From Symbiodinium natans (taxonomy: Eukaryota; Sar; Dinophyceae; Suessiales; Symbiodiniaceae): a DNA stretch of 22,500 nucleotides. A program made the position numbers and the translations under genes. Positions 1 through 9,700 of the stretch are shown here, piece by piece. Positions within the stretch are counted from its first letter, which is position 1. Each line of letters begins with the position of its first letter. Location of the stretch: positions 1 through 22,500 of the forward strand of contig CAJNDS010000166.1 of NCBI GenBank assembly GCA_905221605.1. Direction: 5' to 3'. The notes under the pieces were generated by a model that was given only the letters and a program-made list of their open reading frames with translations, did not search any database and was not told where the DNA came from.

Positions 1-269
1 TACGCACGAGTACGCCCGAGTACGCACGAGTACGCACGAGTACGCCCGAGTACGCACGAGTACGCACGAGTACGCACGAGTACGCCCGAGTACGCACGAG
101 TACGCACGAGTACGCACGAGTACGCACGAGTACGCCCGAGTACGCCCGAGTATGCCCGAGTACGCCGAGTACGCCCGAGTACGCCCGAGTACGCTCGAGT
201 ACGCCCGAGTACCCCCGACTACGCACGAGTACGCACGAGTACGCACGATTACGCACGAGTACGCACGAG
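1..269. repeat. Decamer minisatellite TACGC(A/C)CGAG
   Basis: About 27 head-to-tail copies of a 10-bp unit TACGCMCGAG run from the first base of the window, so the array is cut by the window edge. The unit is CpG-rich. The phase slips once near 161-169, where one copy is 9 bp. Late copies are degenerate (for example CCCCGACTAC). Open frames through it are artefacts of the period. One isolated ACGCACGAGT recurs near 1287. Confidence 0.95.
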
Positions 270-270
270 T

Positions 271-720
271 TTGTTTCAAAGCATGTGCATACATTGTTGG
301 AAATCCATCATGCGAAAGTCGTGTTTGCAAAATGCGGGGAGGGGGGGGGGGCTCCCCAACCCCCGCTTTATTTTTAGCCGCGCAAGCTTGCTTCAACGCA
401 TATGCATACATTTTCGGCAACCCATCATGCGAGTATCGTGTTTGCAAATGGGGGGGCTCCCCCCCCCCAACCCCCCCGTTTTTTTTGAGCCAAGCAAGCT
501 TGCTTCAAAGCATGTGCCATATGCATACATTAAAATGTTGCAAATCCATCATGCCAGAATCGTGTTTGCAAATTTGGGGGCCTCGCCCCCCCCCCCCCCC
601 CACCACCAACCCTCCCCGATTATTAATGACATTTTGGAAAACACAATCAGCGAGAATTCGTGTTTTGCCAATGGGGGGCGGGGGGGGCGGGGGGGCTTTG
701 CGCTCCCTCCAATATTGCTT
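271..720. repeat. Tandem repeat of about 120 bp with G/C homopolymer runs
   Basis: Three recognisable copies start near 274, 391 and 511, and a degraded fourth near 629-720. Each has a core of the type TTCAAAGCATGTGCATACATT, then ATCCATCATGC and TCGTGTTTGCAAAT. A run of G and/or C of 7-15 bases follows, and copies 1-2 end with GAGCCAAGCAAGCTT or similar. The adjacent G and C runs (GGGGGGGCTCCCCCCCCC near 450) can fold back. No coding signal is supported; the two open frames here simply cross the repeats. Confidence 0.85.
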
Positions 721-724
721 CGAT

Positions 725-1185
725 TTTAAACCTCTTTTCCTTTTGTTTGGAAAACTCTTTCTGTTTCTGTTGGTAGTACAACCTCTATATAGTTTCTTGT
801 GTATTGCATAGGCAAACCCTCTTTCCCCGCCTTCTATGGATAACCTCTATCTCCTTTCACTTTTAACATGGTAAAATCCTACCTTTCACGGACAAAACCC
901 TAAGTTTCCTTGGTATTTGAATAGGAATACCCGCATTCCCTTTGTATGTTAAGAATAGAACCTGTATTTCCTTTGTACTCTATGCGGAAAACCTCTATTT
1001 CTTTAGATTTCAAGAGGAAAACCTCCATTCTCTTCGGATTTTGATGGGAAAACCGCTATTTTCTCTGGATGTTAATAGGAAAACCTCTTATCTTTGGATC
1101 TTAATAGGAAAACCTCTATTTTATCTGGATTTGAACAGGAAAACCTCTATTTTCTTTGGATTTCCTCTATCTTGCAATAGGGAGG
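725..1185. repeat. Degenerate 30-bp tandem repeat
   Basis: Units of roughly 30 bp with consensus GGAAAACCTCTATTTTCTTT followed by GGATTTTAATA. Copies are clearest from 988 to 1170 and become progressively degenerate towards 725. A short poly-C/poly-A junction follows at 1188-1203. No coding function is suggested. Confidence 0.8.
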
Positions 1186-1361
1186 CCCCCCCCCAAAAAA
1201 AAAGTTGAAAGGCAAAAAACAATTAAAATAATTCCTCGACCATAGGTTTACAGCAATGTAGACTTAGCAAGAACCCTGGATACCCTCACGCACGAGTTTT
1301 GACCATCTGCAGACTCCCAGCGACCTTTGCCACGAAAAGGATGCCCATAGCTTCTTGTGCG

Positions 1362-1456
1362 GAACCCAAGTTTGAAGCACACAGGTTTTTCCTTTATTGG
1401 CCTCAAGGGGTTTGGAAGAACCCAAGTTTAAAACATACAGGTTTTTCCCCTTTTAT
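1362..1456. repeat. Short direct duplication, period 56 bp
   Basis: GAACCCAAGTTTGAAGCACA plus CAGGTTTTTCC at 1362-1393 recurs as GAACCCAAGTTTAAAACATA plus CAGGTTTTTCC from 1418. It is a two-copy direct repeat with a few substitutions. Confidence 0.8.
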
Positions 1457-1520
1457 CCTTAGGCATTGCCTGGGTAGGCCCTTACAGGGGGTTAAAATGA
1501 AGACAGGGGGGGCGGGGGGG

Positions 1521-1886
1521 CACCCAGCGCATACTTGGCGCATACCCGGGCACCCGGCGCATACCCAGCGCATACCCGGGCACCCGGCGCATGCCCGGGC
1601 ACCCGGCGCATACCCGGCGCATACCCGGCGCATACCCGGCGCATACCCGGCGCATACCCGGGCACCCGGCGCATACCCAGCGCATACCCGGGCATACCCG
1701 GCGCATACCCGGCGCATACCCGGGCACCCGGCGCATACCCAGCGCATACCCGGGCATACCCGGCGCATACCCGGCGCATACCCGGGCACCCGGCGCATAC
1801 CCGGCGCATACCCGGGCACCCGGCGCATACCCGGCGCATACCCGGCGCATACCCGGGCACCCGGCGCATACCCGGACGGGCACCAC
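1521..1886. repeat. GC-rich 11-mer minisatellite (CCGGCGCATAC)
   Basis: An array of the 11-bp unit CCGGCGCATAC and its AGCGCATACCC variant, regularly interrupted by a CCGGGCAC extension that gives a higher-order 19-30 bp pattern. Because 11 is not a multiple of 3, all frames stay open for long stretches on both strands and read as Pro/Ala/His/Arg or Gly/Tyr/Ala/Arg repeats. I treat those frames as artefacts. A run of G lies just before it at 1505-1520. Confidence 0.95.
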
Positions 1887-1957
1887 CTACAATATTCGGG
1901 GTCGCTGTTTCCGTCCACTCTGGAAAATACAACTAAAATCGCATACACGGGACAGTA

Positions 1958-2236
1958 GAAAAACCAAAAAAACCAAAAAACCAAAACCAAAAAAACCAAA
2001 AAAACCAAAACCAAAAAAACCAAAACCAAAAAAACCAAAGAAACCAAAACCAAAAAAACCAAAAATACCAAAAAAACCAATTTCCCGGGACTCTCAGGAA
2101 ATCCCTATGAGGCTTCTCCAAGAGTCCCGGAAAATTGGTTTTTTTGGTATTTTTGGTTTTTTTGTTTTTTTTTTTTGGTTTTTTTTGGTTTTGGTATTTT
2201 TGGTTTTTTGGTTTTGGTATTTTGGCTTTTTGGTTC
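1958..2236. repeat. Large inverted repeat (foldback) with CCAAAA-rich arms
   Basis: The left arm (1958-2080) is a run of CCAAAA/CCAAAAAAA units. The right arm (2131-2236) is the complementary TTTTGG-type run. The centre is a precise stem: CCAATTTCCCGGGACTCT at 2077-2094 pairs with AGAGTCCCGGAAAATTGG at 2121-2138 with one mismatch, around a 26-nt loop (2095-2120). The whole could form a hairpin of about 280 nt. No transposase or target-site duplication was identified, so it may be a foldback element or an inverted satellite duplication. Confidence 0.9.
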
Positions 2237-2261
2237 GCCTTCACGGTCACGAGGCAACAAC

Positions 2262-2955
2262 TACGCATTTTTAAGTGTGCTTATGCTAATTGTGCTTTTC
2301 AGAAATAGTATACAAGTGGTCTTTCTAGTGCTTCAGAACTATTTGTTTCGTTACTATGTAAGTAGAGCCGCTAGTGTTTAGTGCATCTTTTGATTGTACT
2401 CAAGTGTAGTAGACCTTATTCAGCCATTACTTGGTGCTCTGGTAGCTCAATTCGCATGGATAATATTTGCCTGGTAAATGCGATTAATTATCTAGAAGCA
2501 GCATTTGCAATACTTGTCTTGAGAAAAAGCATTTATTGCTTAGAACTGTTTGCTTAAAAAGTGACGCCTACTCGTCCAGGAATACCCCAAAACCCTATAA
2601 TCCAAACTTTACCAGAGATTCTCCTGAAAAGCTTGCGCTTTTGGATGTCTTTATGTTTTTGTGAATTTGCTTGTGTATGGCCTTCACTAAGTACTTTTCT
2701 AGGATTCTTGTGCATTTTTTAAGCCTGATTGTGCAAGTTGCGTTTTTCAAGCATAGTATATATGTGGTCTTTATTGAATACTTCAGACATCTTTGTTTCA
2801 TCGTTATGTAAGTAGAACCGCTTCTATTTCCATTATTGTGCATTGTTAAGCTTGCTCATGCAAATTGTGCTTTTCAGACATAGTATATAAGTGGTCTTTA
2901 GTGAATACTTCAGCAATCTTTGTCTCATTGTAGGTAGAACCGTTTCCATTTCCGC
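2262..2955. repeat. Three diverged copies of a ~120-bp AT-rich repeat
   Basis: Copies lie at about 2262-2380, 2709-2832 and 2838-2955. Shared landmarks in order are GTGCATTTTTAAG, TTGTGCTTTTCAGA, ATAGTATA, GTGGTCTTT, ATACTTCAG, TTTGTTTCATCG and GTAAGTAGAACCGCT. The second and third are adjacent. The first is separated by about 330 bp of AT-rich sequence (2381-2708) in which I see nothing else. Confidence 0.75.
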
Positions 2956-2971
2956 AAGTGTTTATGTCGTA

Positions 2972-3740
2972 TTTGGTTGAGTATGGTCCTTTAAATAGTA
3001 TTCACTTGAGTCCAATTGGGCTATTTGCTTAAGAATTCCTCTAGTAGTTAAATTCGCATAGAATGAATACTTCAAAAAACTTGTTTCATGAATATGTAAA
3101 CATAAGGTGTTTCATTTGACTTTGCAGATAGTACTTCGATAATACTTTGCCTGGTACAAACACAACTGTTTCAATGCATTAGTTGCTCAACAAAGCACTA
3201 TTTGCCCTTTAAACCACACTTTGCCATATTTTGGTTGAATATGGTGCTTCTTTCGCATTTTGGTTGAGTATGGTCCTTTAAATGGTATTCACTTGAGTCA
3301 GATTGGGCTATTTGCTCAATGATTACTCTAGTAGCTAAATTCGCATAAAATGAGTATTTCAAAAATAAAAACGATTCATGAATATGTAAACATAAGGTTT
3401 TTTCAGTGGACTTTTCAGAGAGCAGATTTTGCCTAGTACAGACACAATTGTATAAATACAGTATTTGCACTTTAAACGCACACTTTGCCATTTTTTGGTT
3501 GAGAATGGTGCTTATTTCGTATCTTGGTTGAGTATGCTCCTTTAAATAGTATTCACTTGAGTCAAATTGGGCTCTTTGCTGAAGAATTACTCAAGTAGCT
3601 AAATTCGCATAGAACCAAGAAAAATGTTTCACTATTTGATTAATACTTTGCCTCGTACAAACACAATTGTATAAATAAATTAGTTGCTCAACAAAACATA
3701 AATTGCCCTTGAAAGGCACAATTTGCATAGAAAAACGCTG
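2972..3740. repeat. Three diverged copies of a ~270-bp AT-rich tandem repeat
   Basis: Units begin at about 2972, 3258 and 3523 with TTTGGTTGAGTATGGTCCTT. Each continues through ATTCACTTGAGTC, TTGGGCTATTTGCT and TAGCTAAATTCGCATA, and then, less well conserved, AATACTTTGCCT(G/C)GTACAAACACAA and a TTGCTCAACAAA block. Spacing is about 286 and 265 bp, with many substitutions and indels, so this is an old tandem array. No coding potential is supported. Confidence 0.8.
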
Positions 3741-3919
3741 ATCTAAACATCTAAAAACAGCATTGTCCGCTTCAGATTCAAAATGTAGATTCTTCCAATG
3801 CTGGCTTATCGGGGTCTGTGAGGTGGGTGTCCCAGTAACTGTCCTTCATTACCCGGTGATTAACTACGCGATTTTTGGGCCTTCTTTGTTGTTTTTTGTT
3901 AAAAAGGCCTAAAAAGGCC
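3741..3919. other. Unassigned spacer
   Basis: I see no gene here. The end holds a duplicated AAAAAGGCCT (3901-3920) directly before a poly-G run. Confidence 0.5.
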
Positions 3920-3920
3920 T

Positions 3921-3961
3921 GGGGGGGGGGGGGTAGCATATATATATATATATATATAGAG

Positions 3962-4004
<43 letters not shown>

Positions 4005-4040
4005 GAGAGATAGATAGATAGATAGATATATACATATATG
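3921..4040. repeat. Poly-G, (AT)n and (GATA)n microsatellite
   Basis: A run of 13 G at 3921-3933 is followed by alternating AT (3939-3958), then GATA tetranucleotides with GAGA interruptions (3959-4027), then AT-rich degenerate sequence. Low-complexity open frames across it (Ile/Tyr/Ser) are artefacts. Confidence 0.95.
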
Positions 4041-4203
4041 TATCTATATGCACAGACACATACATACAATGCAACACATCGTACAAACATGAGACAGAAG
4101 ATTAGACATACAATGCTTGAGCATGCGTGGTAAATCATAGTCCCGTCTTGGGTACCCTTAATATTAGGGGCCGCCTTACCATGGTAACCCCAAAATTTAA
4201 CAA

Positions 4204-4260
4204 CCCTAAACCCTAAACCCTAAACCCTAAACCCTAAACCCTAAACCCTAAACCCTAAAC
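4204..4260. repeat. Interstitial telomere-like block, (CCCTAAA)8
   Basis: Eight uninterrupted copies of CCCTAAA, the C-strand of the TTTAGGG repeat used by plants and by dinoflagellates. It is internal, since sequence continues on both sides, and it is the longest perfect block in the left half. Confidence 0.95.
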
Positions 4261-4345
4261 CTATACCAACCCTCTCAGAATCCTGGGCCCTCCCCGTGCC
4301 TTCCTCTGCGCGGGTGGCCTCGCAAGAGGCAACAAAATGGATGTC

Positions 4346-4366
4346 TAGGGTTTAGGGTTTAGGGTT
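4346..4366. repeat. Telomere-like block, (TTTAGGG)3
   Basis: About three copies of TTTAGGG, in the opposite orientation to the block at 4204-4260 and only about 85 bp from it. Confidence 0.9.
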
Positions 4367-4454
4367 GCTTACAGGATGAAGAGAACGACGAGTCGATCCA
4401 CATAATGTGCGGTTTAGCCATCTGAGCATCGGGTGCCAGCGTGAAACACCAAAC

Positions 4455-4549
4455 AGGGTTTAGGGTTTAGGGTTTGGGGTTTGGGGTTTGGGGTTTGGGG
4501 TTTGGGGTTTGGGGTTTGGGGTTTGGGGTTTGGGGTTGGGGGTTTGGGG
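4455..4549. repeat. Telomere-like block switching TTTAGGG to TTTGGGG
   Basis: Three TTTAGGG units are followed by about ten homogeneous TTTGGGG units, then a slightly longer G run. Overlapping open frames of Gly/Phe/Trp/Val type are artefacts of the 7-bp period. Confidence 0.95.
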
Positions 4550-4656
4550 CAACAAAAACCTGGCATCGAGACCCAAGAAAGGCCCAGCAACTTCGAAATA
4601 CGGCCCACGCGCGCCTTCTCGCTGCTGCTTGGGCGGAGGCCTTGGGCGAGGCTTGG

Positions 4657-4792
4657 TTTTAGGGTTTGGGGTTTGTGGTTATAGGGTTTAGGGTTTCAGA
4701 ATTCAGGGTTTTGGGTACAAGTGTTAAGGGTTAAGGGTTTACAAGGGACAAGGGTTTAGGGTTTAGGGTATCGTATAGAGTTGAGGGTTTAG
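4657..4792. repeat. Degenerate telomere-like sequence
   Basis: Scattered TTTAGGG, TTTGGGG, AAGGGTT and TTCAGGG variants mixed with other sequence. They have the same orientation as the block ending at 4549. Confidence 0.8.
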
Positions 4793-6075
4793 CTGAACCC
4801 AGGACCCACAACCTGACATTCTCAGCCCAAGCGAGACTAGTGTACGGTACGGCCCAGAAGGAGTGGAGGTGGACTCTCCTTCCTCTGAATCCGGCATGCA
4901 CCTATGGGCCTTGCAGGCGCACTGGTTGATGATTCGCTTGCAAAGGTCTCACGTGACTCGGTGCAGATGGGGGCCCCACGGCAAATGAGGAGAAGCTTCT
5001 TTCCAGCTCATTGTGCAAGTACTTCCATCTTCATGTCCCTCTTTATTTAGACAGTTTTAGGCATGAGAGCGTGATCGCCGTTGCCAAGCTCAAATCAAAG
5101 TCCACCTCCAAAGACACCAAGATTCTAGAACCGTAGCAACATGCAGCAACCATAGCAATCCCCGCGGAAGCGGCGAGCGCCGAGGCGTTTTTTGCTCACG
5201 GGGTCGCGAGCAGCTTGGGTAGTGCGCTCCCCTTCGCAGCCCCCATCGCAGCGCGCCGCGGGCTTCGCAGCGCTGCTGGAGAGGAGGAGCGGGTGTTAAG
5301 ACATTATCATCCGAGCTAGGATCGTTGTCTCATCGTTATCTCAGAATCGTGTGGCTGTTTCAAGTGCCAGGTCTCTGGGATAAGCTGCGGGCGGCAAAAA
5401 TTCTGTACTGTTCTACTACTTTTTTGGCCGAGTGGCATGTGCAGGATTTTACCGCTCACTACTGCCAACCACCTCAAATCCCCCCTTGCCAAGCCTACTC
5501 AAGCCAGATTAGTTGAACTGTCAAGTGTCACGGTGGGACGACGGAACCTGGCACCCGAAGAGAAAAAGCCATCTTGGCATGCATATTTACACATTCGGAT
5601 GGCTCGGCGGGGAGCGCAAACAAGGGAGGCATGTCATATCGCAACAGCGATCACAACTAGGCAAAGCCGCAATACATGGCTCAGTCTACCTAGCCTATCA
5701 AGCTACCTGTGGAAGACCTCATCATCCCAAACATACACTTGCATCCTCAGGCCGAATCCCCCCCCCGCCCCCTTGCGAAGTCGAAAATTGAAGCATCTGC
5801 CGTTGCCGGGTCCTGCTCGTCGTCTGGGGAGTTGAGGCGGCGTGAGGCTGTGGACAATTGAATGAACGCTAGCAGTGTCATTCACTGAGCCACGTTTCAA
5901 CATCTTTGGGAGACATATGAGGAATCATTACAGGCCCCTACCCACAAACGGCAACCGCAGGAAAGCACGCAAGGTCTTTGTGCATGCTGTGCTGGCAAAT
6001 ATGGGCATATGTGGTGACTCCCTTCGCAGCGTGCTGGAATGACATCTAAAGCAGGCCCTGCGGCCGCCCTATGCC
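4793..6075. other. No assignable gene; downstream flank of the large gene
   Basis: Moderately GC-rich sequence with a GC island at about 5160-5290. Open frames are short and overlap on both strands, with no recognisable domain. Because the large minus-strand gene ends at 6076, part of 5700-6075 may be its 3' untranslated region. I see no AATAAA-type signal, which is not informative for dinoflagellates. Confidence 0.4.
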
Positions 6076-6742
6076 CTATGCATCCAACAAGCTCAGATCC
6101 ATCTCCAGCTCGCATCCAGCCATCGGCCCACCTATCGGCCGCATGGTGCGCCCCCGGCGGGGCTCTGTGTGGGGCTCCGGCCACGCTCTCGCCTCGCGCG
6201 CCCGGCCGGCATTCCGCAAGGTCCAGGCCCAGGCCTCCGCATCCTCCCCGCTCACCTCGGGCTCCGCCTCGGGCTGCGCATGTGCAGCACGTGCGCCCGA
6301 TGCGCCTGACGGGAGGTAAGTGCCGAAGCCCAGGTTCTGCAGGTCCAGTCGCTGCTGTGTGCGCTGGGACCGGGTCAGCGCGCGACGCAGGGCATGTACG
6401 GCGCGCCCACCGCGCAAACCTTGGAGCGTGTTCTGTGCTGGCACTGCCTTTGGCGCCGCCTCTTTCCAGGCCTCGACTCGGGTCGTCTCCACCGCCTTTC
6501 GGCGCTCCCGCTCGCCGCGGGCACTACGGGCAGCGCGGGCTCCATGTCCTTGGGCTTGGGCCCGGCCCTCCTTGATGCCATAGGCCAACCCGCAGGCGGG
6601 CAGGAGGCATAGGATGCCGGCCACACAGCCCACAACGCCCATGATGACGATGGCCACACTTGAGGCTGCCATCTGGTCGTCCCCTCCTTCGAAGGTGGTC
6701 GCGATTGCGGCAGTTGAGGTACTCTGAGTTGAAGTGAAGGTC
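6076..6742 (-). CDS. Exon 13: transmembrane helix and basic cytoplasmic tail
   Basis: Starts after CGACAG and encodes TFTSTQSTSTAA (the linker style of the gene), a short acidic stretch (EGGDD), then a hydrophobic segment VAIVIMGVVGCVAGILCLL (about 2330-2354) followed by PACGLAYGIKEGR. The tail of about 165 residues is rich in Arg, Ala, Glu and Gln and ends ELEMDLSLLDA with a stop at 6076-6078. The orientation (Ser/Thr outside, Arg/Lys after the helix) fits a type I membrane protein. I recognise no domain in the tail. It could be a separate downstream gene, but the phase match and Ser/Thr continuity favour it being the last exon. Confidence 0.75.
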
Positions 6743-9700
6743 CTGTCGCTGCGAAAACAATTAAAGCAGTAGACGTCGCCTGCAAGGCTGATTGAGACAT
6801 TATATAGCTTTACAATGCTTCAGGCAACTCTCCATATGCAGTTGCACCTGCAAGTCCCTTCTTTCAGGCCACCATCGACTTCTTGTTCATCTTCTTAATT
6901 ATCTTCTTCTCTTCTTCTTCGCTTCTTCGCTTCTTCTTCTTCTTCTTCCTCTTCTTTCTTCTGCTTCTGCGATCCGTACACCTCCCCCCCTAGTCTCTTT
7001 TGTGCTCGTGCTCTTTCTCCCCTCTCTTCTCAGGCTCCCGCTCTGCATCGGGTCTGCCAAGCAAAAGCTCACGCATCCCTTTGCTTACTTGACCGATGAT
7101 GCTGAGAGGCAACAGTCCCTAATAGGGACTATAGCATCCCCGATTATCATCCCTATTACAGTCCTTAATGGGGATTATAGTATCCCCTATTAAAATCCCT
7201 CTTAAGGAATGTTAGTAGAAGGGGGTCTCGCCCTTTGGTCTCTAGTGCACGCATGGCAAGTAAAGATCCTCGTCCCGGTTGTGGATGGCAAGCTGAGGGC
7301 CCAATCGGAGAAGTGGACACTGGCACCCGACGTGGCCCGGCCAAGTGCGTTCTCGCAGTAGACGAGCAAAAAAGACCGACCACCGGCGTGCGTGCCCGCC
7401 GGAATGGCAAGCCGCAAATCATTTGAGCTTGTCGAGGCCACAAAGCTCTCGTTGCTTCCGGAGGCATCATCTGCCAGGTACACGGAGAAGGCCTCCCAAC
7501 AAGAACGCGCTTGCCAGGAGTTTGCTTCTTGGGATGCTTGCTTCAAGGCTTGGTTAGAAGATGAGGTTCAGGCCGCGTTTCAACGGCCTCAAACCGCTTC
7601 ACCCCTTTTTGGACCCCTAGCAAGCAAGCCCGTTCTGAGCCTTACTGAGATTCAACCGCTCCAAAAGCCCAAGTTGTACAAATCCCAACACCCCGAGCCA
7701 CGAAGGGAAATGCCAGGGAACAACCTGAAGAAAAACAGCGAAGTAGAGCTGGAGCAGTGCCAAGCCTCCACAAATCCGTAGTCCACGTTGTCTTGGCGAG
7801 TCCACGCCACTTGCCCTCCAATGTATGTTGCGACGCTGTCCTCGTCCGAGAACGTGACGGACTGAACTTGTAGTGCTCCTAAACTCATGAGCGGAAAGTC
7901 CACGATGCTCAGGAAACCTGCCTCGTTGAAGGACGTGACCATGTCATTATCCTTGCGGTTCGGAATCACCGCGAAGTACTGGGCATAACCATTGGAACCC
8001 AAGTCGCGCGATTGCGCAAAGGTAAGTTCGTGTTTCCCCAGTGGCACATCTCCTTCTGGTGTCGATGGGTCGTTCACCTGGCTTCCGGTCAAGAAGATCT
8101 CATACACAGATGAGGAGTAGTCCTTCCTTGTCAGAAGCCACACGCTGTAGTGCAAATATTCCGACGTGTTTGCTGGTGGTGTCCAAGCAAAAGTGCCATT
8201 TAGCTGGTAGGCTTCAGCGCCCAAGTCTATGAAGGACAGATTGCCGAAAGTGTTCTCACTGCCCAGTTCATCTGCTTGCGTGGACGTGGAGACCATGCCC
8301 TGGCTAGTGCTGCTTGTCTGTGTGGTCTCAGCAGACGTGGTACCTGTCCCGGTTGTGGATGGCAAGCTGAGGGCCCAATCGGAGAAGTGGACACTGGCAC
8401 CCGACGTGGCCCGGCCAAGTGCGTTCTCGCAGTAGACGAGCAAAAAAGACCGACCACCGGCGTGCGTGCCCGCCGGAATGGCAAGCCGCAAATCATTTGA
8501 GCTTGTCGAGGCCACAAAGCTCTCGTTGCTTCCGGAGGCATCATCTGCCAGGTACACGGAGAAGGCCTCCCAACAAGAACGCGCTTGCCAGGATTTTGCT
8601 TCTTGGGATGCTTGCTTCAAGGCTTGGTTAGAAGATGAGGTTCAGGCCGCGTTTCAACGGCCTCAAATCCCTTCACCCCTTTTTGGACCCCTAGCAAGCA
8701 AGCCCGTTCTGAGCCTTACTGAGATTCAACCGCTCCAAAAGCCCAAGTTGTACAAATGTCAACACCCCGAGCCACGAAGGGAAATGCCAGGGAACAACCT
8801 CAAGTAAAACAGCGAAGTAGAGCTGGAGCAGTGCCAAGCCTCCACAAATCCGTAGTCCACGTTGTCTTGGCGAGTCCACGTCACTTGCCCTCCAATGTAT
8901 GTTGCGACGCTGTCCTCGTCCGAGAACGTGACGGACTGAACTTGTAGTGCTCCTAAACTCATGAGCGGAAAGTCCACGATGCTCAGGAAACCTGCCTCGT
9001 TGAAGGACGTGACCATGTCATTATCCTTGCGGTTCGGAATCACCGCGAAGTACTGGGCATAACCATTGGAACCCAAGTCGCGCGATTGCGTGAAGGTAAG
9101 TTCGTGTTTCCCCAGTGGCACATCTCCTTCTGGTGTCGATGGGTCGTTCACCTGGCTTCCGGTCAAGAAGATCTCATACACAGATGTGGAGTAGTCCTTC
9201 CTTGTGAGAAGCCACACGCTGTAGTGCAAATATTCCGACGTGTTTGCTGGTGGTGTCCAAGCAAAAGTGCCATTTAGCTGGTAGGCTTCAGCGCCCAGGT
9301 CGATGAAGGACAGATCGCCGAAAGTGTTCTCACTGCCCAGCCCATCTGCTTGCGTGGACGTGGAGACCATGCCCTCGCTGGTGCTGCTTGTCTGTGTGGT
9401 CTCAGCAGACGTGGTACCTGTCCCGGTTGTGGATGGCAAGCTGAAGGCCCAATCGGAGAAGTGGACACTGGCACCCGACGTGGCCCGGCCAAGTGCGTTC
9501 TCGCAGTAGACGAGCAAAAAAGACCGACCACCGGCGTGCGTGCCCGCCGGAATGGCAAGCCGCAAATCATTTGAGCTTGTCGAGGCCACAAAGCTCTCGT
9601 TGCTTCCGGAGGCATCATCTGCCAGGTACACGGAGAAGGCCTCCCAACAAGAACGCGCTTGCCAGGATTTTGCTTCTTGGGATGCTTGCTTCAAGGCTTG

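Noticed and set aside
1299-2274. Several overlapping open frames of 130-230 codons on both strands
   Set aside because: They cross the 11-bp and CCAAAA repeats, where period and base composition keep frames open. Their low-complexity translations have no protein-like features.
2431-2495. tRNA-like stretch (GGTAGCTCAATTCGCATGG)
   Set aside because: Only a D-arm-like string is present. I cannot fold an acceptor stem or find a T-arm with the expected GTTCGAATC, and the string also recurs partly in the neighbouring diverged repeats.
4204-4260. A true chromosome end
   Set aside because: The eight-unit block is internal, with unrelated sequence on both sides and opposite-orientation blocks nearby.
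6743-7268. Open frame on the plus strand at 6792-7193 (133 codons)
   Set aside because: It is driven by the TTC/CTT tract (Leu/Phe/Ser-rich) and the 46-bp repeat inside the proposed last intron, so it is better explained as low complexity than as a membrane protein.
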